Part shown: positions 1-8,187 of the stretch, piece after piece
Numbering within the stretch: position 1 is the first letter of the stretch
Layout: each line of letters begins with the position of its first letter
Assembly: GCA_023381615.1 (NCBI GenBank)
Contig: JAMCQL010000032.1
Coordinates: forward strand, 47,618 to 111,617
Source of the DNA: Bacteroidota bacterium
GTDB taxonomy: Bacteria > Bacteroidota > Ignavibacteria > Kryptoniales > JAKASW01
Direction: 5' to 3'
Length of the DNA stretch: 64,000 bases
Program-made: the position numbers and the translations under genes
The notes under the pieces: model-generated
Databases searched by the model: none
What the model was told of the DNA's origin: nothing
Seen by the model: only the letters and a program-made list of their open reading frames with translations

Positions 1-138
1 AGCGTGGCATTTAACTTGCTTTTATTGCGACGCTTGGATATATTTTCTAAGTAATTTTTGGACAATGTTGATAATAAAAGACGAGTTGCTGACAAGGAAA
101 TTTTTAAAGATTAATTCCAACGTCAGTCAGAATATATG

Positions 139-174
139 AAGTGTTCCAGAGTTGAGTGGGACACTTTTTTTTTT
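139..174 (+). terminator. Intrinsic terminator upstream of the Nif3-like gene
   Basis: A nine-base stem (139-147 with 158-166, one G-T pair) is followed directly by a run of ten T. It ends just before the first gene and probably closes a transcription unit entering from the left. In bases 1-138 I see only a short open frame ending at base 54, which may be the tail of a preceding gene. Confidence 0.75.
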
Positions 175-186
175 GCTTTTTTATAA

Positions 187-1287
187 ATGAATCTGCGACA
201 AGTAGTCAAGATAATTAACGAGAAGCTCCCGATTGAATTGGTAGCGGAGCAGGATAATGTAGGATTGATTGCCGGTAATTACGATGACGAATGTGAGAAG
301 ATGACAGCGGCATATGAATTGGAAAGTGACGTTCTTGATGAAGTTGTCAGTTCCGGTTCAAATTTAGTCGTTACTTATCACACGCCGCTCTTTCGGCCGG
401 CTAAATCTTTCACATCCTCCCGTTCGCGTCCGGATCCGGTTTATGATGCCACTCGCTATCGAGTGAATGTGTTCGCCGTTCACACTGCTCTCGATGTTGT
501 GAGAGACGGCTTGAACTTTGACCTCGCGGAAAGGTTGGGATTAAAAGAGGTACGTTTTCTTTCGCCGCTTAAGAACACGCTCTACAAAATTGTTGTCTTT
601 GTTCCCCATTCGCATTTGGAGCAGGTGAGAAGGGCAATGGCCCGCGGAGGTGCAGGAAAGATTGGAAATTATTCTGAGTGCTCCTTCGAAGCAGATGGCA
701 AAGGCACTTTTCTTCCAAATGAAAAGGCGTTTCCTTTCATCGGTTCTGCCGGCAAGCTGGAAAATACCGATGAGGCAAGGTTTGAAATGATCGTGGAAAA
801 GCCGCTTGTCGCCACAGTTCTTAATGAAATGTTGAATGCGCATCCTTACGAGGAAGTAGCTTACGATATTTACCCGCTTCTCAACGATTCTCCGAATTTT
901 GGTTTCGGTGCGATCGGCGAATTGGATGAGCCGGTGGCAATAAGAAAGTTTCTCGATGGATTAAAAGACTTACTCGATTTGAAATTTTTGAAAGTATCTC
1001 AGTTGCCCGATGTGAAAGTCAAGAGAGTTGCGCTGTGTGCGGGCGCCGGGGTTCCATTTTACAGAGACGCTGTCAAAAGCGGCGCCGATGTTTTCATTAC
1101 GGGAGACGTGAAGCACCACGACTTCCGGGAAGCGCAATCGCATTCGACAATTTTAGTCGACGCTACGCATCGTGGTACAGAGAAATTTGCTGCTGAATTG
1201 ATTTATGAGAAGTTAAAAGAAATGTTTGATGATAAAGTTGCTGTTGGGATGAGCAAGTGCCGACAGGAAAATGCAGTTTTTGTTTAA
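187..1287 (+). CDS. Nif3-like dinuclear metal centre protein
   Basis: 366 residues, the long form of the Nif3/YbgI family (DUF34), in which a PII/CutA-like domain (about residues 125-230) is inserted into the metal-binding fold. Visible ligand motifs are TYHTPLF (H65), FAVHTALD (H99, D103) and, near the C-terminus, GDVKHHDF and DATHRGTEKF. The family binds two metal ions and is often called a GTP cyclohydrolase I type 2 homologue, but its reaction is not settled. The gene starts just after a terminator and is followed 18 bases later by the zinc-ribbon coiled-coil gene, a pairing commonly seen in bacteria. The ATG at 187 has no strong ribosome binding site but matches the usual N-terminus of the family. 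Confidence 0.93.
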   Translation: MNLRQVVKIINEKLPIELVAEQDNVGLIAGNYDDECEKMTAAYELESDVLDEVVSSGSNLVVTYHTPLFRPAKSFTSSRSRPDPVYDATRYRVNVFAVHTALDVVRDGLNFDLAERLGLKEVRFLSPLKNTLYKIVVFVPHSHLEQVRRAMARGGAGKIGNYSECSFEADGKGTFLPNEKAFPFIGSAGKLENTDEARFEMIVEKPLVATVLNEMLNAHPYEEVAYDIYPLLNDSPNFGFGAIGELDEPVAIRKFLDGLKDLLDLKFLKVSQLPDVKVKRVALCAGAGVPFYRDAVKSGADVFITGDVKHHDFREAQSHSTILVDATHRGTEKFAAELIYEKLKEMFDDKVAVGMSKCRQENAVFV

Positions 1288-1305
1288 TTTACTTAGGAGA
1301 CAAAG

Positions 1306-2046
1306 GTGGTTGTCAAGGATAAACTAAAGACACTCTACCAGCTCCAACAAGTTGACCTTAAGTTGGACGGTTTGCTTGAGGAGCGCGGTGATTTACCGGC
1401 AGAGGTTGATGAACTCGAAAAGAAAATAACTTTACTAAAAACCCAAATCAAAGAGAACGACGATTATTTGAAGAAAGCCGTCGTACGAAAAAAAGAGATC
1501 GACAAAGAACTTGATGATGTAAGAAAGAGAATTGACAAATATACCGACATGCGCATAAAGGTGAAGACGAATCGCGAGTATGATGCTCTCAGTAAGCAAA
1601 TTGACAATTTGAAAGAGAAGCTTCAGGAACTCCATAAGGAACTGGAAAACATTCAGTCAAAAGAGGTCGTCTCTTCGCGCGATGTCGACAAACTTAAGCA
1701 AGAATATGAAGAAGAAGAGAAAGTTTATTCCTCGAAAAAGGTGGAACTGGAAGAGCTTGTTTCACTGACACACGACGAGGAAAAGAGGTATGTCAAAGAG
1801 CGTGAAAAGTTTGCGCAAAAAATAGACAAGCAGACTATCTCCAGATACGAAATGATCAGAAAAGCGACGAAAGGGAAAGCGATCGTTCCGGTGGTTCGTC
1901 GAAACGCTTGCGGAGGATGTTACAACGTTCTCCCCCCACAGAGACTTCTTGATCTTCGGCAGATGGAAAAATTTTTTACATGCGACCACTGTGGAAGAAT
2001 TCTAGTTCCCAACGAAATCGTCGAGGAAACGGCTCGCGATGTATGA
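1306..2046 (+). CDS. C4-type zinc ribbon, coiled-coil protein (DUF164-like)
   Basis: 246 residues. Residues about 10-175 are rich in Lys and Glu with heptad-like spacing and should form a long antiparallel coiled coil. The C-terminus carries two CxxC knuckles (C202/C205 and C226/C229) forming a zinc ribbon. This architecture matches the CT398/DUF164 group, proposed to bind nucleic acid or act in envelope or flagellar export, with no firm function. The start is GTG, preceded by TTAGGAGA at good spacing. Its TGA overlaps the ATG of the RNase HI gene, and it lies directly downstream of the Nif3-like gene, so the three are probably co-transcribed. Confidence 0.9.
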   Translation: MVVKDKLKTLYQLQQVDLKLDGLLEERGDLPAEVDELEKKITLLKTQIKENDDYLKKAVVRKKEIDKELDDVRKRIDKYTDMRIKVKTNREYDALSKQIDNLKEKLQELHKELENIQSKEVVSSRDVDKLKQEYEEEEKVYSSKKVELEELVSLTHDEEKRYVKEREKFAQKIDKQTISRYEMIRKATKGKAIVPVVRRNACGGCYNVLPPQRLLDLRQMEKFFTCDHCGRILVPNEIVEETARDV

Positions 2047-2447
2047 AATTGGTCGCGAATATTGATGGAGCATCGTTCGGCAACCCGGGTGCAAGCGGTT
2101 TAGGCGTAGTTCTTCAGGATAGCGAAGGAAAAATTTTAGTCGAGCACTTCGAACATCTCGGTCACGGTACCAACAACCGCGCTGAGTATTTGGCGTTGTT
2201 GAGGAGTGTTGAGCTTGCACATAAGTTCGGCACTGACGAACTTGAAGTGAGGTCGGACAGCCAGCTTGTTGTTTCGCAAATGAATGGATTATACAAAATA
2301 AAGAACCGCGATTTGCAGACGCTTGTGAGAGAAATCCGCGAAAAGATCAAGAACTCAAATTTCAAATTCAGCATAATACATATTCCGAGAGAGTTCAATA
2401 AAGCGGCAGACAAATTAGCGAAAAAAGGAGCAGGACTTGATGTTTAG
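2043..2447 (+). CDS. Ribonuclease HI family protein
   Basis: 134 residues, the compact RNase HI type. The acidic active-site residues are visible: NIDGASFGNPG (D8), NNRAEY (Glu), VRSDSQLV (Asp) and AADKLAK (Asp). The enzyme cuts RNA in RNA-DNA hybrids. I chose the ATG at 2043, overlapping the stop of the zinc-ribbon gene as ATGA; longer upstream readings would run inside that gene. The stop codon lies at the first base of the RNase P RNA P1 helix, so the coding region and the ncRNA abut or share a base. It may also be a cell-wall-anchored-type or reverse-transcriptase-like RNase H, but the catalytic set is complete. Confidence 0.92.
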   Translation: MKLVANIDGASFGNPGASGLGVVLQDSEGKILVEHFEHLGHGTNNRAEYLALLRSVELAHKFGTDELEVRSDSQLVVSQMNGLYKIKNRDLQTLVREIREKIKNSNFKFSIIHIPREFNKAADKLAKKGAGLDV

Positions 2448-2857
2448 GAGTGAGCCAGGCAGCCGTCCCGATAACAATCGGGGAGGAAAGTCCGAACTCC
2501 ACATGGCAGCAGGCCCGCTAACAGCGGGGCGGGGCGACCCGACGGAAAGTGCCACAGAAAATAAACCGCCCCGAAATCCCGACTTGTCGGGATTTCGGAG
2601 TAAGGGTGAAAAGGCGGGGCAAGAGCCCACCGTCTCGCTGCGTGAGCGGCGGGAGCTAGGTAAACCCCCTGCGGAGCAAGACCAAATAAGGGAGGAATTT
2701 CCGTCCCGATCAAGATCGGGACGGAATGCGAGGCTGCCAGTCTCGCTTGACTCCCGGGTAGGTCGCTATAGCTCGGCAGCAATGTCGGGCACAGATAAAT
2801 GGCTGCCTCTCTCGCGTTCTGCGGGGAAGACAGAATTCGGCTTACCGGCTCACTCCG
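2447..2857 (+). ncRNA. rnpB: RNase P RNA, bacterial class A (with trailing T-run terminator)
   Basis: The universally conserved blocks appear in order: GAGGAAAGTCCGAACTCCAC (P3/P4 side, from about 2476), ACAGAAAATAAACCGCC, GTAAGGGTGAAAAGGCG, the AGCAAGACCAAATA block, GGTAGGTCGCT, and CAGATAAATGGCTGCC. P1 is formed by bases 2447-2456 pairing perfectly with 2847-2856. A T-rich run directly after P1 (2857-2866) acts as terminator. Two internal stems are long perfect palindromes (2571-2598 with a 2-base loop; 2701-2724 with a 4-base loop) built from the TCCCGA/TCGGGA words also seen in intergenic repeats here. The RNA is the catalytic part of the enzyme that matures tRNA 5' ends. Confidence 0.95.
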
Positions 2858-2889
2858 TTTTTTATTTTAAACGCCGGAAAGCTTTTTAA

Positions 2890-4578
2890 ATGAATTATAA
2901 TTGGAAGTTGTCGGAAGAGATAGATAAGACAATTGTTGATGAGCTCGCCCGTCAACTTAATATAAAGCCGATTATTGCGCAGTTGCTTGCTCAGCGCGGT
3001 TTCGATTCTCCTGAAAAAGCAAAATCCTTTTTCTATTCTTCACTTGGAGATCAACACGATCCGTTCTTGATGGATGGAATGGAGACTGCGGTGAAGCGTG
3101 TGTCCAAAGCGCTTGAGCGAAACGAGAAGATCTTGATTTACGGAGATTATGATGTTGATGGAACTACCGGCGCCGCATTACTCTACATGTTCTTCAGCAA
3201 ATTGGGAGCCGATGTCGATTACTATATTCCCGATCGTCTTAAAGAAGGCTACGGCATCAGTATAACGGGTGTTGAGTATGCAGCGTCGAGCGGTTACACT
3301 CTGTTGATAAGTGTCGACTGCGGCGTTGCCGCTCACAAAGAGATAGCTTTCGCATCAACGAAGGGAATTGACACGATCGTCTGTGACCATCATGAAGTTG
3401 AAGTTTCTCCCGAAGCGATTGCAGTTCTCGATCCGATCAAACCGGGCTGCAGCTATCCGTTCAAATATCTTTCCGGCTGCGGCGTGGCTTACAAATTTGC
3501 GAAAGCGGTTTCGATGAAACTTGGTAAGGACGAACTGCCCGATCAGTACCTCGACCTTGTGGCAATTGCGGCAGCAGCGGATGTTGTTCCGTTGGTAGGG
3601 GAGAATCGCATCTTCGTGCAGGCTGGATTCAGCGCTATCGCACGTCATCCGCGCGCGGGAATCAAAGCGCTTTTCGAAAGCTCACGCGTCGATCACACGA
3701 AACTTACGACCGGTCAAGTTTCATTTAACATCGCCCCACGGATAAACGCCGTCGGAAGGCTCGGTGATGCAAAGCGTGCGGTGGAACTTTTGATCACCGA
3801 CAACGAAGACATCGCTGCGGAATTTGCGCAGGTGCTCGAGAGTGAAAACTCCCACAGAAAAATTTTAGACGAGAAGACTTTCAATGAGGCAAAGGAACTT
3901 GCTCTTGGAATGTTGGCGAAAGGGGACAGAAACTCCCTCGTGCTTCACAGCGAAGCGTGGCATCCGGGGGTCGTCGGAATAGTAGCCTCAAGAATTGTGG
4001 AGACATTCTACAGACCGACGATCATGCTTGCAACCGTGGACGGAGTTATCCGCGGAAGCGCAAGAAGTGTTGTCGGCTACGATATCTTTGCTGCGATAAA
4101 AGCGTGCTCGGACTCGCTGCTTCAGTTCGGCGGGCACAAGTTCGCCGCCGGACTTGCGCTTGCTCCTGAAAACTTAGATCGATTCGTAAATGCGTTCGAA
4201 GAAGTCGTAGCTAAGACAATTTTGAAAGACATGAAAACGCCCGTGATATCAATTGATGCCGATCTCGATTTGAACGACATCAATGGCGATTTCATAAAAA
4301 CGCTGAAAATGTTCGAGCCTTTTGGCCCGCATAATGCGAAACCGGTTTTTCGCTCTTCGAAGGTTTATTTGTCCGATGCGCGTATCGTCGGCGGTTCACA
4401 CTTGAAGATGAAACTGAAATCCAACAGCGTTGTATACGACGCAATAAAATTCCGAAACGGTGACACCACTGTGAAAGCAGGATCAAGACTCGACGTCGTC
4501 TATTCAGTGGATGAAAATCACTATGCAGGCAGCGTATCTTATCAGTTGCAATTAAAAGATTTCAAAAACTCTGAATAA
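2890..4578 (+). CDS. recJ: Single-stranded-DNA exonuclease RecJ
   Basis: 562 residues, normal length. DHH-superfamily motifs: YGDYDVDGTTGAA (D86, D88, D90), SVDCG (D143), VCDHHEVE (DHH at 166-168) and the DHHA1 motif QFGGHKFAAGLAL later on. NIAPRINAVGRLGDAK is a RecJ signature. The C-terminal about 100 residues form the OB-fold domain (FEPFGPHNAKPVF). RecJ degrades single-stranded DNA 5' to 3' in RecF-pathway recombination and mismatch repair. It leads a cluster with yebC, ruvC and ruvA, which groups recombination functions. The ATG follows the RNase P RNA by about 30 bases, with a weak AG-rich ribosome site (GGAAAG). Confidence 0.96.
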   Translation: MNYNWKLSEEIDKTIVDELARQLNIKPIIAQLLAQRGFDSPEKAKSFFYSSLGDQHDPFLMDGMETAVKRVSKALERNEKILIYGDYDVDGTTGAALLYMFFSKLGADVDYYIPDRLKEGYGISITGVEYAASSGYTLLISVDCGVAAHKEIAFASTKGIDTIVCDHHEVEVSPEAIAVLDPIKPGCSYPFKYLSGCGVAYKFAKAVSMKLGKDELPDQYLDLVAIAAAADVVPLVGENRIFVQAGFSAIARHPRAGIKALFESSRVDHTKLTTGQVSFNIAPRINAVGRLGDAKRAVELLITDNEDIAAEFAQVLESENSHRKILDEKTFNEAKELALGMLAKGDRNSLVLHSEAWHPGVVGIVASRIVETFYRPTIMLATVDGVIRGSARSVVGYDIFAAIKACSDSLLQFGGHKFAAGLALAPENLDRFVNAFEEVVAKTILKDMKTPVISIDADLDLNDINGDFIKTLKMFEPFGPHNAKPVFRSSKVYLSDARIVGGSHLKMKLKSNSVVYDAIKFRNGDTTVKAGSRLDVVYSVDENHYAGSVSYQLQLKDFKNSE

Positions 4579-4595
4579 AGTTTGGAGGTTGAATT

Positions 4596-5345
4596 ATGTC
4601 TGGACATAACAAATGGGCGAAAATCAAACACAAAAAGGCTGGAACTGACGCGGCACGCGGGAAGGTTTTTAGCCGAATCATCAAGGAGATTACAATTGCC
4701 GCACGAAACGGCGGCGGGGACATCAATGGCAATCCCAGGTTGCGTTTGGCGGTACAGAATGCCAAAGACGCCAATATGCCTGCCGATAATATCAAGCGCG
4801 CAGTTCAGCGCGGCACAGGTGAACTGCCGGGCACGGTTTACGAGGAATTAACCTACGAAGGCTATGGGCCAGCAGGCGTGGCAATTATGATTGAGCTTGT
4901 AACAGATAATAAGAATCGGGCGGTGGCAGAGATCCGCCACATTCTCGATCGCAACAACGGCAAGCTTGCCGAAGCCGGTTCGGTCGCGTGGATGTTTCAA
5001 AAAAAAGGAAGCATCGAAGTTTCGAAAGCGGGCATAAGCGAAGACGATTTGCTCGGAATCATTCTCGAAGCTGGCGCAGACGATATGAAAACTGAAGACG
5101 ATTACTACGACATCGTTACGTCTGCGGAGAGTTTTGAAGCTGTCAAGAAAGCAATCGAGGACAAAGGTTTGAAGATATCCAACGCGTCACTGCAGTTACA
5201 GCCTCAAAATACTGTCCGTGTCGAAGGCAAAGAAGCCGAGCAGGTTCTAAGATTAATGGAGGCCCTCGAAGAGCACGAAGATGTTCAGAACGTTTATGCG
5301 AACTTCGATATTGACGACAGCGTTCTTGCGCAACTCAACCAATGA
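4596..5345 (+). CDS. YebC/PmpR family protein
   Basis: 249 residues with the family N-terminus MSGHNKWAKIKHKK and the conserved NAKDANMPADNIKRA segment. Members are DNA-binding regulators in some bacteria, and one paralogous group assists ribosomes at proline-rich stretches. It sits immediately before ruvC, which is the classical arrangement. The start at 4596 is preceded by TTTGGAGGTTG, a strong ribosome binding site. Its stop overlaps the ruvC ATG (ATGA), implying translational coupling. Confidence 0.95.
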   Translation: MSGHNKWAKIKHKKAGTDAARGKVFSRIIKEITIAARNGGGDINGNPRLRLAVQNAKDANMPADNIKRAVQRGTGELPGTVYEELTYEGYGPAGVAIMIELVTDNKNRAVAEIRHILDRNNGKLAEAGSVAWMFQKKGSIEVSKAGISEDDLLGIILEAGADDMKTEDDYYDIVTSAESFEAVKKAIEDKGLKISNASLQLQPQNTVRVEGKEAEQVLRLMEALEEHEDVQNVYANFDIDDSVLAQLNQ

Positions 5346-5923
5346 TTGTTTTAGGCATTGACCCCGGTTCGCGCAAAACCGGATATGCTATCCTCGAAAC
5401 GAATCGTAATAATAAAACTGTTCTTGACTACGGTACAATTACGTTGACAGATCTGAAGTCGATGCCGGAAAAGCTTGTCAGGATTTTTGAGAGAGTTGGA
5501 GAACTTTTTGAAAAATATTCCATTGAGACCGTAGCTGTCGAGGCGGGCTTCTACGGGAAGAACGCGCAGAGCGCCTACAAGCTCGGATACGCACGCAGCG
5601 CGGCGGTTCTTGCGGCTGCATTAAAGTCAGTTGAAGTTGTGGAGTACTCTCCCCGAAAAGTCAAGCAAGCGGTAACCGGTAATGGCAACGCGTCGAAATC
5701 GCAGGTCAAATACATGGTGAAAAATCTTCTTCGTCTGAGCGGCACCAATTCGATGCGTGAGGATGAAGCCGACGCGTGTGCGGTTGCGATTTGTCATACT
5801 CAAAATTCCAGTCCGAAGGATCCTTCGGACTGCGGCAAGGCGCGCTACAAAAGCTGGAAAGATTTTGTTGAAAAGAATAAACCTCTCATCGTGCGTTCCA
5901 CTGTGGCTAATCGCAGAAAATGA
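5342..5923 (+). CDS. ruvC: Holliday junction resolvase RuvC
   Basis: 193 residues. The four catalytic acids of the RuvC fold are visible: D7 (GIDPGSRKTGYA), E67 (VAVEAGFYGKN), and D141 and D144 (EDEADACAVA). RuvC cuts four-way junctions moved by RuvAB. The C-terminal part is unusual: after the last catalytic helix, residues about 156-164 are encoded by a perfect 24-base DNA palindrome (5809-5832), followed by a conventional basic tail. This looks like an in-frame insertion of a small palindromic element at a tolerant position after the active site. The gene overlaps yebC and ruvA by four bases on each side. Confidence 0.95.
   Translation: MIVLGIDPGSRKTGYAILETNRNNKTVLDYGTITLTDLKSMPEKLVRIFERVGELFEKYSIETVAVEAGFYGKNAQSAYKLGYARSAAVLAAALKSVEVVEYSPRKVKQAVTGNGNASKSQVKYMVKNLLRLSGTNSMREDEADACAVAICHTQNSSPKDPSDCGKARYKSWKDFVEKNKPLIVRSTVANRRK
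5809..5832. repeat. Perfect 24-base palindrome inside ruvC
   Basis: Each half reads CAGTCCGAAGGA, so the whole is self-complementary with GGATCC at its centre. It encodes residues around SSPKDPSDC near the RuvC C-terminus. A shorter palindrome with the same GGATCC centre lies at 37351-37370. Confidence 0.85.
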
Positions 5924-6513
5924 TATACAAAATAACCGGACATCTTGCGGAGAAGAATCCGACATCGCTTGTCATTGACGTGAACGGTGTTGCATACGAA
6001 GTGAGCGTTCCGCTTTCCACTTACGATGCTGTCGGGAAATTGAATGACGAAATCTCTTTGTACACAGTTCTCATCATGCGAGAAGATGATCTGCAATTAT
6101 ACGGTTTCGCAACTCAAAATGAACGTAAACTGTTTAAACTTTTGATAAGCGTCAGCGGAATTGGACCACGCACTGCATTAAGTCTCCTCTCGTCTGCGGC
6201 TGTTGCTGACGTTTATGATTTTATTGCGAATTCAAATTCTCAGGCGTTGATGTCAATTCCCGGGATTGGGAGAAAGACGGCGGAGAGAGTTATTCTAGAA
6301 CTCCGCGACAAAATCCTGCGGGTTGGAATGGATGTCGAGGGGAAATACGAAGGTAAGGATGAAATTCGCTCGGAAGCCGTGGAAGCTTTGATTGCGCTCG
6401 GTTATTCTCGGATGCAATGTGAGCGGGCGATAAGGGAAGTCTTGAAGAGAGATTCGGCGTCTGGAAAATCGGTAGAAGAATTAGTCCGCGCCGCACTCAG
6501 AGAAGTGAAATAG
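5920..6513 (+). CDS. ruvA: Holliday junction branch migration protein RuvA
   Basis: 197 residues, normal length. It has an N-terminal OB fold (MIYKITGHLAEKNPTSLVIDVNGVAYEV), tandem helix-hairpin-helix motifs (VSGIGPRTALSLLS and IPGIGRKTAERVILELRDK) and the small C-terminal domain that contacts RuvB (ALIALGYSRMQCERAI). RuvA binds junction DNA and loads the RuvB helicase. No ruvB lies within the window. The start overlaps the ruvC stop by four bases. Confidence 0.96.
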   Translation: MIYKITGHLAEKNPTSLVIDVNGVAYEVSVPLSTYDAVGKLNDEISLYTVLIMREDDLQLYGFATQNERKLFKLLISVSGIGPRTALSLLSSAAVADVYDFIANSNSQALMSIPGIGRKTAERVILELRDKILRVGMDVEGKYEGKDEIRSEAVEALIALGYSRMQCERAIREVLKRDSASGKSVEELVRAALREVK

Positions 6514-6622
6514 ATCTCGGTTTCAAAAGCCGATCAAAGCGGCAACTCAAAATTCACAGTAAAGTCGCTGAAGAAAATCAAGGGGTAGCTTCTTGAGGCG
6601 AATTCTTGAAAAAGTGGGATTG

Positions 6623-6804
6623 AATTACCTCGCCGCAAGCGGCGAGGTATCCTGTCATGCCCGAACGTTTCTATCGGGTATCCACAAATCCAAAGGATCC
6701 CGACCTTCGTCGGGACAGATTCCCGCTGAGAACATACCCCGACGGGGCCCTTCGGACGGGAATGACAACGCCGCGAACGGCGGGGAATCAAACCCGGTAG
6801 GGAT
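6623..6804 (+). repeat. Dispersed palindromic repeat, copy 1
   Basis: Most of this block recurs, inverted, at 9763-9897, so the two copies flank alr, manC and rlpA. It opens with a perfect stem (6628-6636 with 6639-6647) and ends with words that read TCAAACCCGGTA. This copy carries about 45 extra bases (around 6694-6760), themselves made of TCCCGAC/GTCGGG palindromes. The whole 6514-7054 gap holds this repeat, a gene remnant and a terminator. Confidence 0.8.
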
Positions 6805-6820
6805 TGAAAAGATCAGATGA

Positions 6821-6937
6821 GCGTCTTCGTTCTCTCTCCCAAAGTTTATTCCCCGTCAAGAGGATTTGATCGACAAGCAGGTTCCTCAAGACATGAAAGA
6901 AAAGTTTGCCGAGTGGGAGAAGGCACAGAAGAAATAA
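6821..6937 (+). pseudogene. Possible gene remnant, C-terminal 38 codons
   Basis: An open frame without a start codon, bounded upstream by TGA, reads like a genuine protein tail: it contains LPKFIPRQEDLIDKQVPQDM and ends in EKFAEWEKAQKK. The composition (charged, amphipathic) suits a coding remnant rather than random sequence, and it lies beside a dispersed repeat that could have displaced the rest. I do not recognise the parent gene. Confidence 0.3.
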
Positions 6938-6995
6938 TCCGGGCGACTTTTGCCGTTAGTATGGTGGCACACGGTATGCGGGATTCGGCTTCAAG

Positions 6996-7020
6996 CGGGA
7001 GCGGTATTCCCGTTTTTCTT
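6996..7020 (+). terminator. Weak intrinsic terminator before alr
   Basis: The stem CGGGA (6996-7000) with TCCCG (7008-7012) and a 7-base loop is followed by TTTTT. It would end readthrough from ruvA and the repeat block ahead of alr. Confidence 0.5.
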
Positions 7021-7054
7021 TGAATGTTTTTGAGGGCCGAATTATATTGAATTT

Positions 7055-8179
7055 ATGAGAGCTACGCGTGCTGAAGTCAATCTATCAGCTATTCAATTCA
7101 ACATAAAACAAGTCGCTCGCAAAGTGAGCGGTAACGTTCGTATTCTTGGGGTAGTGAAAGCAAATGCCTACGGACACGGAATGGCTCCGGTTGCGAAAGC
7201 TGCACTCGAAGCCGGTGCAAGCTATCTTGGCGTTGCGCTTGCAGAAGAAGGAGTGGAACTGCGAAGGCATACCGGCGCTCCCATTTTGGTTTTCTCCCCG
7301 CCGCTTGAAGATTCACTTGAATCTTACATTCGCTTCGATCTTGATGCCACGATTACATCCATTGAAACAGCGTACGCGCTGAACTCAATCGCAAAGATGA
7401 ACGGGAAAAAAGCGAGAGTGCAGATAAAAGTAGATACAGGAATGGGCAGGCTCGGATTTTTTCCAAAAATAGCTTTGGACGCTGTAAGAGTAATCACAAA
7501 TCTGGAATCAGTGTCGTTGGTAGGTGTCTACTCACATTTCGCCACATCCGACGAGACAAACAAAGAGTTCGCTCGACGTCAACTCTATGCATTCAAGGAA
7601 GTCGTAGCTGCTATGAAAGATATCGGGTTAAAATCTCCACTTTTTCACGTTGCCAACAGCGGTGCGATACTCGACATGCCCGACAGTTATTTTGATATGG
7701 TAAGACCGGGAATCATGACCTATGGCTATTATCCGTCTTTAGAAACATCCGAATCGGTGGACATCAGACCGTCGTTGTCTTTAAAGTCAAGCGTTGTTCA
7801 AGTCAAAACTTTTCAGGCAGGGATGAGCATAAGCTATGGCAGAAAGTTTTTCACGAAGAGTAATAATCGAATTGCAGTTGTCCCGATAGGATATGGCGAC
7901 GGTTTCACAAGGCTATTGACCGGCAAAGCGGCAGTTCTTATAAAAGGGAAAAAGTATCCGGTTATTGGCAGCATTACCATGGATCACCTCATGGTTGATG
8001 TAGGATCTGATTATGAAGCCCAGACAGGCGATGAAGTCACTCTCATCGGGAAGAGCGGGAATGAAAGAATCACTGCGTGGGACATCGCCTCAAGTTTAGG
8101 AACAATACCATACGAAGTCTTGTGCATGATAAACAATCGTGTGCCGAGAATGTATAATAATTCAACTTTAACAGATTAG
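7055..8179 (+). CDS. alr: Alanine racemase
   Basis: 374 residues. The PLP-binding lysine lies in VVKANAYGHG (K35). The second catalytic tyrosine region reads SISYGRKF, and the PIGYGDGF block is the usual Alr signature. The enzyme interconverts L- and D-alanine for peptidoglycan. It is followed 8 bases later by the sugar-nucleotide gene and then an RlpA-like lipoprotein, giving an envelope-oriented group. Codon use and length are ordinary. Confidence 0.96.
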   Translation: MRATRAEVNLSAIQFNIKQVARKVSGNVRILGVVKANAYGHGMAPVAKAALEAGASYLGVALAEEGVELRRHTGAPILVFSPPLEDSLESYIRFDLDATITSIETAYALNSIAKMNGKKARVQIKVDTGMGRLGFFPKIALDAVRVITNLESVSLVGVYSHFATSDETNKEFARRQLYAFKEVVAAMKDIGLKSPLFHVANSGAILDMPDSYFDMVRPGIMTYGYYPSLETSESVDIRPSLSLKSSVVQVKTFQAGMSISYGRKFFTKSNNRIAVVPIGYGDGFTRLLTGKAAVLIKGKKYPVIGSITMDHLMVDVGSDYEAQTGDEVTLIGKSGNERITAWDIASSLGTIPYEVLCMINNRVPRMYNNSTLTD

Positions 8180-8187
8180 AGCAGCTC

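Noticed and set aside
2437..2889. 150-codon open frame across the RNase P RNA
   Set aside because: It follows the conserved ncRNA structure, not protein constraint, and overlaps all conserved RNase P blocks.
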